In this document: positions 1 to 6,796 of the stretch, one piece after another
Layout: every line of letters begins with the position of its first letter
Numbering within the stretch: the stretch's first letter is position 1
DNA from: Sediminibacterium sp. Gen4
GTDB lineage: Bacteria; Bacteroidota; Bacteroidia; Chitinophagales; Chitinophagaceae
Length of the DNA: 49,712 nt
Direction of reading: 5' to 3'
NCBI GenBank assembly: GCA_013391385.1
Contig: JACBFI010000025.1
Location: forward strand, 1-49,712
Translations under genes and position numbers: made by a program
The notes under the pieces: model-generated
Seen by the model: only the letters and a program-made list of their open reading frames with translations
The model's database searches: none
Told to the model about the DNA's origin: nothing

Positions 1-56
1 AAGTGTGGTTACTTAAAATTAATCCCAACTGTCAGATTAAATCTTGACTTCTACAG

Positions 57-788
57 GTGATAGAAGTATATACACCCGGTAGATTCAAATACCCCAAAGG
101 GGGATACTTACTTCGTCCGGATTTTTCAACCCTTCCCTTGCAATTGGCTTCTGTGAAAGATGAGCGGCAGGTGATGGGTAGATTTATTTTTGATACAGGT
201 GCCGGACTCACTTTTTTGTTGTCGAAAGAATTTGTGGAAGACAGTGTGATCTTTAAACGGAAAAGGAAATTTTACCCCACACAGGCTGAGGGCTTGGGTG
301 GAAAGAAGATGATGGATATTACCGTGGCATCAGAAATCAGAATTGGGCCTTATAAGTTTCGAAATGTACCGATCCATGTTTTTGATGATGAGTTCAATGT
401 AACGTCATATCCAATGTTAGGTGGATTGATTGGTAATGATATCATGCGTCGCTTTAATGTGATCCTGAATTATCCGGAAAGATCTATCCATATCAAACCC
501 AATAATCATTTCCAGGAAAATTTTGATTATGCATACACCGGATTGGGTATTTATTTGATTGATGGTGAGATCAGGGTGATTGATATTATTAAAGGCTCAC
601 CGGGTGATAAAGCCGGATTTCAGCCGGGTGATATTATTTTCTCTGTTGAAAACAACTACACCAAAAATATCCAGACATACAAAACTTTGTTCCAAAACTC
701 AATCGGTAAGGTAAAAGTGATCATTTTCCGCGATCAGAAACCATTGATATTGACCATTAATATCAAAGACATTCGTCGTAACCGATAA
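57..788 (+). CDS. Aspartyl protease/PDZ protein, 5' part missing or frameshifted
   Basis: This is the C-terminal part of a retropepsin-like aspartyl protease fused to a PDZ domain. The active-site type motif FDTGAG lies at residues 45-50, a flap-like GGLIGNDIMRRF follows near 122, and a PDZ domain occupies about 160-240 (GLGIY, GSPGDKAGFQPGDII). Family members, as I know them, are envelope proteins with a signal peptide and a first protease-like half; both are absent here. The only start in this frame is a GTG at 57, preceded by a stop at 45-47. Frame 1 from base 1 reads ...VRLNLDFY and stops at 58-60. That looks like the natural upstream sequence, so a one-base frame break around 54-57 (real, or an edge-of-contig error) is likely. 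The fold is sure; the true extent is not. Confidence 0.75.
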   Translation: MIEVYTPGRFKYPKGGYLLRPDFSTLPLQLASVKDERQVMGRFIFDTGAGLTFLLSKEFVEDSVIFKRKRKFYPTQAEGLGGKKMMDITVASEIRIGPYKFRNVPIHVFDDEFNVTSYPMLGGLIGNDIMRRFNVILNYPERSIHIKPNNHFQENFDYAYTGLGIYLIDGEIRVIDIIKGSPGDKAGFQPGDIIFSVENNYTKNIQTYKTLFQNSIGKVKVIIFRDQKPLILTINIKDIRRNR

Positions 789-854
789 GCAGTATTCCGT
801 GTTTCGGAATCGCCATGATTTGATTTCACTTAATTTCGCCTTTTAAGCTGAACT

Positions 855-2090
855 ATGATAACATTTGAAAGATTTGTGCTGGATAACGGATTGAAAGTAT
901 TGGTACATGAAGATCATTCTACCCCGATGGCTGTTGTTAATATTATGTATGATGTAGGGGCTAGAGATGAAAATCCCGATAAAACAGGCTTTGCACATTT
1001 GTTTGAACACCTGATGTTCGGGGGTAGTATCAATATTCCTGATTATGATGAACCATTGCAAAGAGCAGGCGGAGAAAACAATGCCTATACGACCAATGAT
1101 CTCACCAACTATTATTGTCAGATACCTGCTGAAAATATTGAAACTGCTTTCTGGCTGGAAAGTGATCGTATGCTGAGCTTGGCTTTCAGTAAAAAAAGCC
1201 TGGAAGTACAACGCAAAGTAGTCTGCGAAGAATTCAAAGAACACTACCTAAATAAGCCTTATGGTGATGTATGGCATCAAATGCGTGAGCTCGCCTATAC
1301 AAAACATCCTTATCGCTGGATGACCATCGGAAAAGAATTGAGTCATGTTGAGAACGCTCATATCGATGATGTAAAACAATTCTTTTTCAAACATTATCGT
1401 CCGGTGAATGCCATTTTAGTGGTGGCCGGACATGTTACTGTTGAACAAGTAAAGCGATTGGCTGAAAAATGGTTTGGGGATATACCGATGGGAGATCCAT
1501 ATTTACGAAACCTGCCAAAGGAACCGCCACAGACAGAAAAACGTGTAAAGGAAGTACATGCTGCTGTGCCATTGGATGCATTGATCAAGACCTGGCATAT
1601 GGATGCACGTTTGGATAAAGGATATTATGTAGCAGATATGATCACCGAGATATTGGGAGGAGGAGGGTCTTCCAGATTGTATCAGAAATTGGTGAAAGAA
1701 AAACAGTATTTCTCAAATCTGGATTGTTATCATTTTGGAAGTATCGATTCCGGATTGCTTACGGTGGAAGGTAAATTGGTGAAAGGAGTGAAAATGGAAG
1801 ATGCAGTAACTGCAATAGATGAAGAGATACAAAAATTAACTACTTCACTCATTGAAGAACCGGAATTACAAAAGATCAAGAATAAAACAGAGAGTGTCAT
1901 TGCATTTGAAGATATGAGCATCATGAGTAGGGCGAATAGTCTGGCCATGTATGAGCTATTGGGTGATGCCTCTATGATGAATACAGAGTTACAGAAGTAC
2001 CAGGATATCACAGTACAAGATATTCAAGAGTATAGTCAACAAATATTTCAACCCCACAACAGTAATACGTTGTTGTATTTTGCCAACTGA
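855..2090 (+). CDS. M16 family zinc peptidase, catalytic subunit
   Basis: This is a pitrilysin/processing-peptidase-like zinc metallopeptidase. The inverted zinc motif HLFEH is at residues 48-52. A third ligand candidate, Glu129, lies 77 residues after His52, the same distance as in E. coli pitrilysin. At 411 aa it has the length of a single M16B/C half. The ATG at 855 opens directly on the conserved 'FVLDNGLKVLV' beta strand, so there is no signal peptide in this reading and the protein is probably cytoplasmic. It is followed nine bases later by a second M16 gene, the usual layout of bacterial two-subunit M16 enzymes. The substrate is unknown, presumably peptides. Confidence 0.92.
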   Translation: MITFERFVLDNGLKVLVHEDHSTPMAVVNIMYDVGARDENPDKTGFAHLFEHLMFGGSINIPDYDEPLQRAGGENNAYTTNDLTNYYCQIPAENIETAFWLESDRMLSLAFSKKSLEVQRKVVCEEFKEHYLNKPYGDVWHQMRELAYTKHPYRWMTIGKELSHVENAHIDDVKQFFFKHYRPVNAILVVAGHVTVEQVKRLAEKWFGDIPMGDPYLRNLPKEPPQTEKRVKEVHAAVPLDALIKTWHMDARLDKGYYVADMITEILGGGGSSRLYQKLVKEKQYFSNLDCYHFGSIDSGLLTVEGKLVKGVKMEDAVTAIDEEIQKLTTSLIEEPELQKIKNKTESVIAFEDMSIMSRANSLAMYELLGDASMMNTELQKYQDITVQDIQEYSQQIFQPHNSNTLLYFAN

Positions 2091-2116
2091 TCATTTAGTT
2101 GAATAGTAAAGAAGAT

Positions 2117-3397
2117 ATGATAAATAGAACCGTAGCGCCACCGATTACAGACGCAGTAGCTTTTGATCTTCGCCTGAAACCTTGCGATCGTTATACTTTG
2201 GATAATCAAGTGCCCGTGTATGCCATCAATGCTGGTGCACAGGAAGTGGTGATGATTGAATGGGTATTTTATGCAGGAAACTGGTATGAGTCGAAAAATA
2301 TCATTGCCGGTACCACCAATTTCTTGTTAAAGAATGGAACCCAACAACGCAATGCCTACTCCATCAATGAATATTTTGAATTTTATGGTGCGTACCTGAA
2401 TAGAAGTTGTTACAATGAAACGGCTACTGTAACACTGCATTGTTTAAGTAAACATGTGGCAGAATTATTACCGGTGGTGGCTGAACTGCTTACAGAGAGT
2501 ATTTTTCCCGAACAGGAATTGGCGATCTATAAGCAAAACCAAAAGCAAAGACTGGAAGTTAACTTAAAGAAATGCGATTTTGTTTCCAATAGATTGATTG
2601 ATGAGTATGTTTATGGATTTGGTCATCCCTATGGCAAATACACATCCACATTAGATTATGATGCAGTAGAGCGAACTGAACTTGAAAAGTTTTTCAATCA
2701 GTTTTATCAGAACGGTACATGTATGGTATTTGCAGCGGGAAAATTACCTGCTGATTTGGATCAGCAACTCAATCGTGTATTTGGGTCCTTACCACTCAAT
2801 AGTACAGTATTACCTGAGGTGAACTATTCCTTGAGTCCTGCTGCAGAAAAAAAATACAGGATCATCAATGACAAAGAAGGTGTACAGGGAGCCATCAGAA
2901 TTGCACAACCTTTCTTCAACAGACATCATCCTGATTTTCCGAAAGTGCAGGTGCTGAATAATATTTTTGGCGGGTTCTTTGGCTCAAGACTCATGAGTAA
3001 TATTCGGGAAGACAAAGGGTATACTTATGGTATTCATAGTTATTTACAAAACCATATACACCACAGTGCCTGGATGATTAGCACAGAAGCAGGCAGAGAT
3101 GTTTGTGAAGCAACGATTACAGAAGTGTATAAAGAAATGGAATTATTGCGACAGGAGTTGGTAGAACAGGAAGAGTTGGATCTGGTAAAAAACTATATGA
3201 TCGGTTCATTATTGGGAGATCTGGATGGTCCGTTTCAAATCATTGGTCGCTGGAAAACCTATATCCTGAATGGATTGGATGAACAATATTTCTACAATAG
3301 TATTGATACCATTCGAAAGGTAACGGCAGAAGAGCTACAGACATTGGCTCAACAACATTTGAATCCTGAGCAATTTTATGAATTGGTAGTGGTTTAG
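2117..3397 (+). CDS. M16 family peptidase, non-catalytic partner subunit
   Basis: This is the second half of an M16 pair. The position of the zinc motif reads NFLLKNGT, so the HxxEH residues are missing. The C-terminal half keeps the substrate-binding R/Y-type segment (DKGYTYGIHSYL, near residue 300) that non-catalytic partners supply in heterodimeric M16 peptidases. With the upstream gene it should form a clam-shell heterodimer. An in-frame TTG at 2099 would add six residues; I prefer the ATG at 2117 because an AAAGAAG purine stretch lies just before it and the longer start is TTG. It is co-transcribed with the catalytic gene. Confidence 0.9.
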   Translation: MINRTVAPPITDAVAFDLRLKPCDRYTLDNQVPVYAINAGAQEVVMIEWVFYAGNWYESKNIIAGTTNFLLKNGTQQRNAYSINEYFEFYGAYLNRSCYNETATVTLHCLSKHVAELLPVVAELLTESIFPEQELAIYKQNQKQRLEVNLKKCDFVSNRLIDEYVYGFGHPYGKYTSTLDYDAVERTELEKFFNQFYQNGTCMVFAAGKLPADLDQQLNRVFGSLPLNSTVLPEVNYSLSPAAEKKYRIINDKEGVQGAIRIAQPFFNRHHPDFPKVQVLNNIFGGFFGSRLMSNIREDKGYTYGIHSYLQNHIHHSAWMISTEAGRDVCEATITEVYKEMELLRQELVEQEELDLVKNYMIGSLLGDLDGPFQIIGRWKTYILNGLDEQYFYNSIDTIRKVTAEELQTLAQQHLNPEQFYELVVV

Positions 3398-3489
3398 ATT
3401 GTCGTGTTGCATAGCTGCTGTTAAAATTCTATGTATACATGGACTTCAGCAAAATAAATACTATTTTGTTTCTTCTGAATGCATGAATC

Positions 3490-3852
3490 ATGGGAAGATT
3501 TTTTACAAAAACCATTGCCAGTACATTGGCAATATTATTGGCAGCGTATATTTTGAAAGGAATTGATGTGGCGGATCCATTAACTGCCATGATTGTAGCA
3601 GTGGTGCTGGGCTTGCTCAATAGTTTTATTAAACCGGTACTGATTCTGCTGACGATTCCTATTACGGTGATTACACTTGGGTTATTCCTATTCGTCATCA
3701 ACATCATCATTGTAAAATGGGCGGCTACTTTAGTGCCAGGTTTTACAGTAGATGGTTGGGTATCTGCTTTATTCTTTAGTTTACTCGTATCATTTGTTAC
3801 TTCCATCATCGAAGCTATTCTCGGTAAAGGAGGAGAGCAAACTGAAAGCTAA
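3490..3852 (+). CDS. Phage holin family IV / YvlD-like membrane protein
   Basis: A 120-aa protein that is almost entirely hydrophobic, with about four membrane helices (roughly residues 7-24, 28-50, 52-77 and 88-112). It has the family-typical NSFIKPVL segment after helix 2 and ends in a short polar tail. It matches the holin-4-superfamily/YvlD type (PF04020). These are common chromosomal inner-membrane proteins and are not evidence of a prophage. The function is unknown. It stands alone, 92 bases after the M16 pair, and is followed by an inverted-repeat region. Confidence 0.85.
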   Translation: MGRFFTKTIASTLAILLAAYILKGIDVADPLTAMIVAVVLGLLNSFIKPVLILLTIPITVITLGLFLFVINIIIVKWAATLVPGFTVDGWVSALFFSLLVSFVTSIIEAILGKGGEQTES

Positions 3853-3904
3853 AACTCAGTGGTAACTATTTTTCTCTTGTTCTGCGGTAAAATTCAACAG
3901 CAGT

Positions 3905-4024
3905 GACACAGAGTTTGGCGCAGAGTTGCGTGGAGAAAAAGGGATACTTTAATTATTGAACAACTCTGAGCGCCTCTGTGCCAAACTTTGCGGTCTCTGT
4001 GGTTATTTTTTTGCCACAGAGACC
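3905..4024. repeat. Degenerate CACAGAG/CTCTGTG inverted-repeat block with 11-bp hairpin
   Basis: The gap between the convergent holin-like gene and arsC is filled by repeated words: cacagag, ttggcgcagagttgc, and on the other arm caactctgag, cgcctctgtgccaaac and tctctgtgg. The last part is a perfect hairpin, GGTCTCTGTGG at 3992-4002 and CCACAGAGACC at 4014-4024, with an 11-base T-rich loop. It could serve as a two-way terminator. The wider block looks like a dispersed intergenic palindromic element, though only one copy is visible here. Confidence 0.7.
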
Positions 4025-4043
4025 AAGAAGATTTGCAGCGTGT

Positions 4044-4442
4044 TTATAGGGAACTGATCAACGCTTTTACTTTCTCACTGATCATATCTCTGATTTCATT
4101 GAATTCCTTAGGTTCCATATGTTTTGGATCCGGAATTTGCCAGTCGATGAATTGTTTGGCGGGCATCCACGGACAAGCATCCCCGCAGCCCATGGTTACC
4201 ACTGCATCAAAAGGTGCAAAAGCTTCTACTTCTTGCAAAGATTTGCTATCGTGTGTACTAAGGTCATAACCCAGCTCTTTCATAGCTGCGATGGCTTTGG
4301 GATTTACAATACCACTGGGTTTACTACCTGCACTATAGGCTTCTACAGATGAACCGCCATGTATGCTGGCAAAAGCCTGACTCATTTGACTACGGTTACT
4401 GTTTTCTACACAAACAAATAGGAGTTTCTTTTTTTCAGACAT
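4044..4442 (-). CDS. arsC: Arsenate reductase, thioredoxin-type (low-MW phosphatase fold)
   Basis: Reduces arsenate to arsenite in the cytoplasm. The P-loop C-V-E-N-S-N-R sits at residues 11-17, giving nucleophile Cys11 and Arg17. The relay cysteines Cys86 and Cys90 are in GCGDACPW, and the general acid is Asp105 in IPDP. This is the low-molecular-weight tyrosine-phosphatase type that is usually recycled by thioredoxin, not the glutaredoxin type. At 132 aa it is full length. It is the last gene of the arsR-arsM-arsC operon, 15 bases after arsM, so its expression should follow ArsR. The product arsenite can pass to ArsM next door. Confidence 0.95.
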   Translation of the reverse strand: MSEKKKLLFVCVENSNRSQMSQAFASIHGGSSVEAYSAGSKPSGIVNPKAIAAMKELGYDLSTHDSKSLQEVEAFAPFDAVVTMGCGDACPWMPAKQFIDWQIPDPKHMEPKEFNEIRDMISEKVKALISSL

Positions 4443-4457
4443 AGATCTTACATTAAA

Positions 4458-5309
4458 CTATGAACAACATCCCGGAGCGCAGCATGCTGCTGCTTCTTCG
4501 GTTAATGGTTTTTCTGCGTACACCGTTACGCTATAAATACCAGCATTACTGTTTCTGAATGATTGAATTTCTTCAGCAGAAAAATAATTACGAAGAATAT
4601 CATCCGGCAATAAAATGCTTTTTTCTTTCTGTACGGTTACATTCTTGAAACCAGTTGCATGAATCAGTTCGAGGTATACTTCTTTTTGAATAGCCCCGGA
4701 TACACAACCGGCATACATTTCTGCTGCTTCTCTGAGTTTAGCTGGTAATTCACCTTCTAATACAATGTCAGAAATACTGAAATGTCCACCGGGTTTTAAA
4801 ACACGGTATACTTCTTTCAATACATTGAATTTATTGGGAACCAGGTTCAATACACAGTTGCTCACTACTACATCAGCAACATTGGCTGATACCGGCATTT
4901 GCTCAATGTCTCCAAAACGGAATTCTACATTGTTGAATCCAAGTTTCTCGGCATTGGCTCTTGCTTTATCGATCATGCGCTCTGTAAAATCAATGCCAAT
5001 CACTTTACCATTTTCACCGGTAATCGCGCGTGCTACAAAACAATCATTACCTGCACCACTGCCCAGATCGATAACGGTATCACCTTTTTTGATTTTTGCG
5101 AATTCGGTGGGTAAACCACAGCCTAATCCCAAATCGGCATCCGGATTGTATCCTTGCAAACGCGTATAATCGTCTGCCATAATATTGTATACTTCGGTAC
5201 TGCAACCACCTGCACCACAGCAGGAAGCAGCATTGTTCTCGCGCGACTGGTCAGCTATTTCACCATATTTTTCTTTTACCAGTGCTTTTAAAGCGGTTTC
5301 TGTTTGCAT
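4458..5309 (-). CDS. arsM: Arsenite S-adenosylmethionine methyltransferase
   Basis: Methylates trivalent arsenic with SAM. The SAM-binding motif DLGSGAGND is at residues 81-89. The three arsenic-binding cysteines expected in ArsM are present as Cys64 (GLGCGLP), Cys152 (SNCVLN) and Cys202 (YAGCVSG). There are extra Cys pairs near the N-terminus (30/31/36) and at the C-terminal end (CC..CC). I use the ATG at 5309 (MQTETAL, 283 aa), which has an AAAGAAAG stretch just upstream. A longer frame exists, but its extra 27 residues do not look like family sequence. It lies between arsR and arsC, so reduction and methylation are coupled. Confidence 0.94.
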   Translation of the reverse strand: MQTETALKALVKEKYGEIADQSRENNAASCCGAGGCSTEVYNIMADDYTRLQGYNPDADLGLGCGLPTEFAKIKKGDTVIDLGSGAGNDCFVARAITGENGKVIGIDFTERMIDKARANAEKLGFNNVEFRFGDIEQMPVSANVADVVVSNCVLNLVPNKFNVLKEVYRVLKPGGHFSISDIVLEGELPAKLREAAEMYAGCVSGAIQKEVYLELIHATGFKNVTVQKEKSILLPDDILRNYFSAEEIQSFRNSNAGIYSVTVYAEKPLTEEAAACCAPGCCS

Positions 5310-5389
5310 GTTCTTTCTTTTTATTGTTATGAATAGCTGTTCGTGATCACTATTGTATGCGATCGATCGCCCGCACACAGTGATGATCA

Positions 5390-5725
5390 CTAACAGCAGG
5401 ATTTCGTATGCTGATCTTTTAGTTTGTGGAATAGTCCGGTGAACTCTGCATTGAATTTTTCAAATGCTTTCCAATTGATGCAATAACAACTACGTGGACC
5501 ATCAACAGATCCATCAATGAGTCCTGCCTCTTTCAATTCTTTTAAATGTTGTGAAACGGTAGACTGTGCCAATGGTAATACTTCAACGATCTCACCACAA
5601 ATGCATTCATTCTTTTGTGCCAGTACTTTGAGTATCGCAATGCGTGCGGGATGTGCAATGGCTTTAGCAAATGCTGCTAAGTCTTGTTCTTTTTTTGAAA
5701 ATGCTTCTGTTTTAGGTGTCGCCAT
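5390..5725 (-). CDS. arsR: ArsR-type metalloregulatory repressor
   Basis: A winged-helix repressor of 111 aa. The metalloid-sensing C-x-C (ECICGEI) sits at the start of the DNA-binding region, followed by the recognition helix SQHLKELKEAGLI. A Cys-Cys pair ends the protein. The start is taken as the ATG at 5725 (MATPKTEAF). The longer frame would run through the upstream operator and the promoter. By family knowledge, arsenite binding releases it from DNA and opens the operon. Two copies of one 16-bp dyad lie immediately upstream and fit autoregulation. Confidence 0.94.
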   Translation of the reverse strand: MATPKTEAFSKKEQDLAAFAKAIAHPARIAILKVLAQKNECICGEIVEVLPLAQSTVSQHLKELKEAGLIDGSVDGPRSCYCINWKAFEKFNAEFTGLFHKLKDQHTKSCC

Positions 5726-5731
5726 TCTATT

Positions 5732-5792
5732 ATCGTTTTTATACGATAAGACAAAGTAACGGTAATTTTTTATTTCATCGTACAAAAACGAT
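5732..5792 (-). promoter_or_regulatory. arsRMC promoter with two ArsR operator dyads
   Basis: Two 16-bp dyads of the form ATCGT-N6-ACGAT lie at 5732-5747 (ATCGTTTTTATACGAT) and 5777-5792 (ATCGTACAAAAACGAT), with starts 45 bases apart. Between them on the minus strand is TTACTTTG (5752-5759), 7 of 8 matches to the Bacteroidota -7 element, and TTTG (5783-5786) could serve as the -33 element. One dyad covers the -33 region and the other lies between promoter and arsR start. This is an inferred ArsR operator pair. Confidence 0.75.
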
Positions 5793-6013
5793 AAATATTT
5801 TTTCAGCGAGAATAAAGTGGTCAGCCTGAGCCCTCTTTTCGAGCCTGTACTATCTCTATTATAGGCAGTACAATGACTAAAGTGAGGAATCGCCGTTATT
5901 CAAGAAATATGACCATTCATCCTTTTAGCTTTGACCTTAAAAAATATAAATAGCTGAAAATCAATATTTTAAGTTTTACCTATTATTAAGTTCTGCCCAT
6001 TACCTAAAAAAAC
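5793..6013. other. Intergenic stretch without a recognised gene
   Basis: About 220 bases between the divergent ars promoter and the PadR-type operator. I see no ORF worth calling. A TAGCTTTG at 5926-5933 is a perfect -7 promoter word on the plus strand but has no clear -33 partner. TGTACT and AGTACA words around 5847-5873 could form a weak dyad. Nothing else is supportable. Confidence 0.4.
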
Positions 6014-6057
6014 TTGGTACTATGTGTTGCATAGTACCAAAAGTTTCCCCATCTTTG
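6014..6057 (+). promoter_or_regulatory. PadR-type operator overlapping a promoter
   Basis: A perfect inverted repeat, TTGGTACTATG at 6014-6024 and CATAGTACCAA at 6030-6040, surrounds a five-base spacer. A TTG inside the spacer (6027-6029) is 20 bases from CATCTTTG (6050-6057), a 7-of-8 match to the -7 element. Repressor on the dyad would cover the -33 element. The PadR gene 370 bases downstream is the obvious candidate ligand; this is inferred from the ACTATG/CATAGT shape and from position. Confidence 0.7.
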
Positions 6058-6139
6058 TGTTATGAAAGAAGGGAATGAGGGGATTACCCGGAAGACCTTT
6101 GGAAAAGAAAAAATTAAAAACACTTATAAATATTAAGTC

Positions 6140-6334
6140 ATGAAAACGCAAAACGCAAACTTCTTACAACAACTGGGACAGGAACACCTGAATAATCTGG
6201 TAAAAGAAGTAAAGGAAACCGTAGCAACTACTGTAAACCTTCAGCACAACAAAACAGTTTTCGGTGCCGTTGATTACTACAAATTACAGCGCAGCCGTAG
6301 AAACAGAATTGTTAGAAGACACTTGGTTGCTTAA
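6140..6334 (+). CDS. Small basic-tailed protein of unknown function
   Basis: A 64-aa protein with a charged, helical first half (residues 12-32, rich in K/E/V) and an Arg-rich C-terminus (QRSRRNRIVRRHLVA). I do not recognise a named family, though similar small proteins with a 'AVD-(W/Y)-(K/N)xQR...RR' tail recur in this bacterial group as I remember it. It is the first gene after the dyad-containing promoter and precedes padR by 76 bases, so it is probably co-regulated with padR and the PspC gene. No signal peptide or membrane segment is visible. The codon use and clear ATG support a real gene. Confidence 0.7.
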   Translation: MKTQNANFLQQLGQEHLNNLVKEVKETVATTVNLQHNKTVFGAVDYYKLQRSRRNRIVRRHLVA

Positions 6335-6410
6335 TCAAAATTTGAATCTTTTTTAATAACGATTGTTCCACTCCCCCCGAAAGGTTTAGGAACAAACAAA
6401 AACTCCGGCT

Positions 6411-6776
6411 ATGGATATTCAGAACACACAAAGTCAGATGCGAAAGGGTGTATTGGAGTTTTGCATTTTATCCATCATCAGACAGGGTGAGGTTTACCCG
6501 AGTGATATTGTGGACCGAATGAAAGCTGCAAACCTGCACATCCTCGAGGGTACATTATACCCGCTTCTGACACGTTTAAAAAACTCCGGCTTACTGACCT
6601 ACCGTTGGGTGGAAAGTAACAGTGGACCACCCAGAAAATATTTCGTGATGACCGATAAAGGTTTAGAGTTCTACAATGAACTGGAAAGAACCTGGCAGGA
6701 ACTGGCTGATGCAGTACACGCACTGACCATCTCCCAAACTGAAACGGCCTCCGAAGAAAATCCAACCCAACCTTAA
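6411..6776 (+). CDS. PadR family transcriptional regulator
   Basis: A 121-aa PadR-type winged-helix protein. The helix-turn-helix and wing are seen in 'KGVLEFCILSII', 'YPSDIVDRMKAANLHILEG', 'TLYPLLTRLKNSGLL' and the wing 'GPPRKYFVMTDKG'; a C-terminal helix for dimerisation follows. PadR proteins are usually repressors released by small ligands. It lies 20 bases upstream of the PspC-domain gene and downstream of a perfect dyad at 6014-6040, so it very likely controls this operon. The pairing of PadR with PspC-domain membrane proteins is a common arrangement in Bacteroidota and suggests a cell-envelope stress role. Confidence 0.93.
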   Translation: MDIQNTQSQMRKGVLEFCILSIIRQGEVYPSDIVDRMKAANLHILEGTLYPLLTRLKNSGLLTYRWVESNSGPPRKYFVMTDKGLEFYNELERTWQELADAVHALTISQTETASEENPTQP

Positions 6777-6796
6777 CCAACAAAACTGAACAGAAA

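Noticed and set aside
3490-3852. Holin-like protein as a sign of a prophage
   Set aside because: The protein belongs to a family that is common on chromosomes, and no other phage gene is in the region.
4044-5785. Long plus-strand frames across the ars operon
   Set aside because: They mirror the arsC, arsM and arsR genes, which have complete catalytic and binding motifs on the minus strand.
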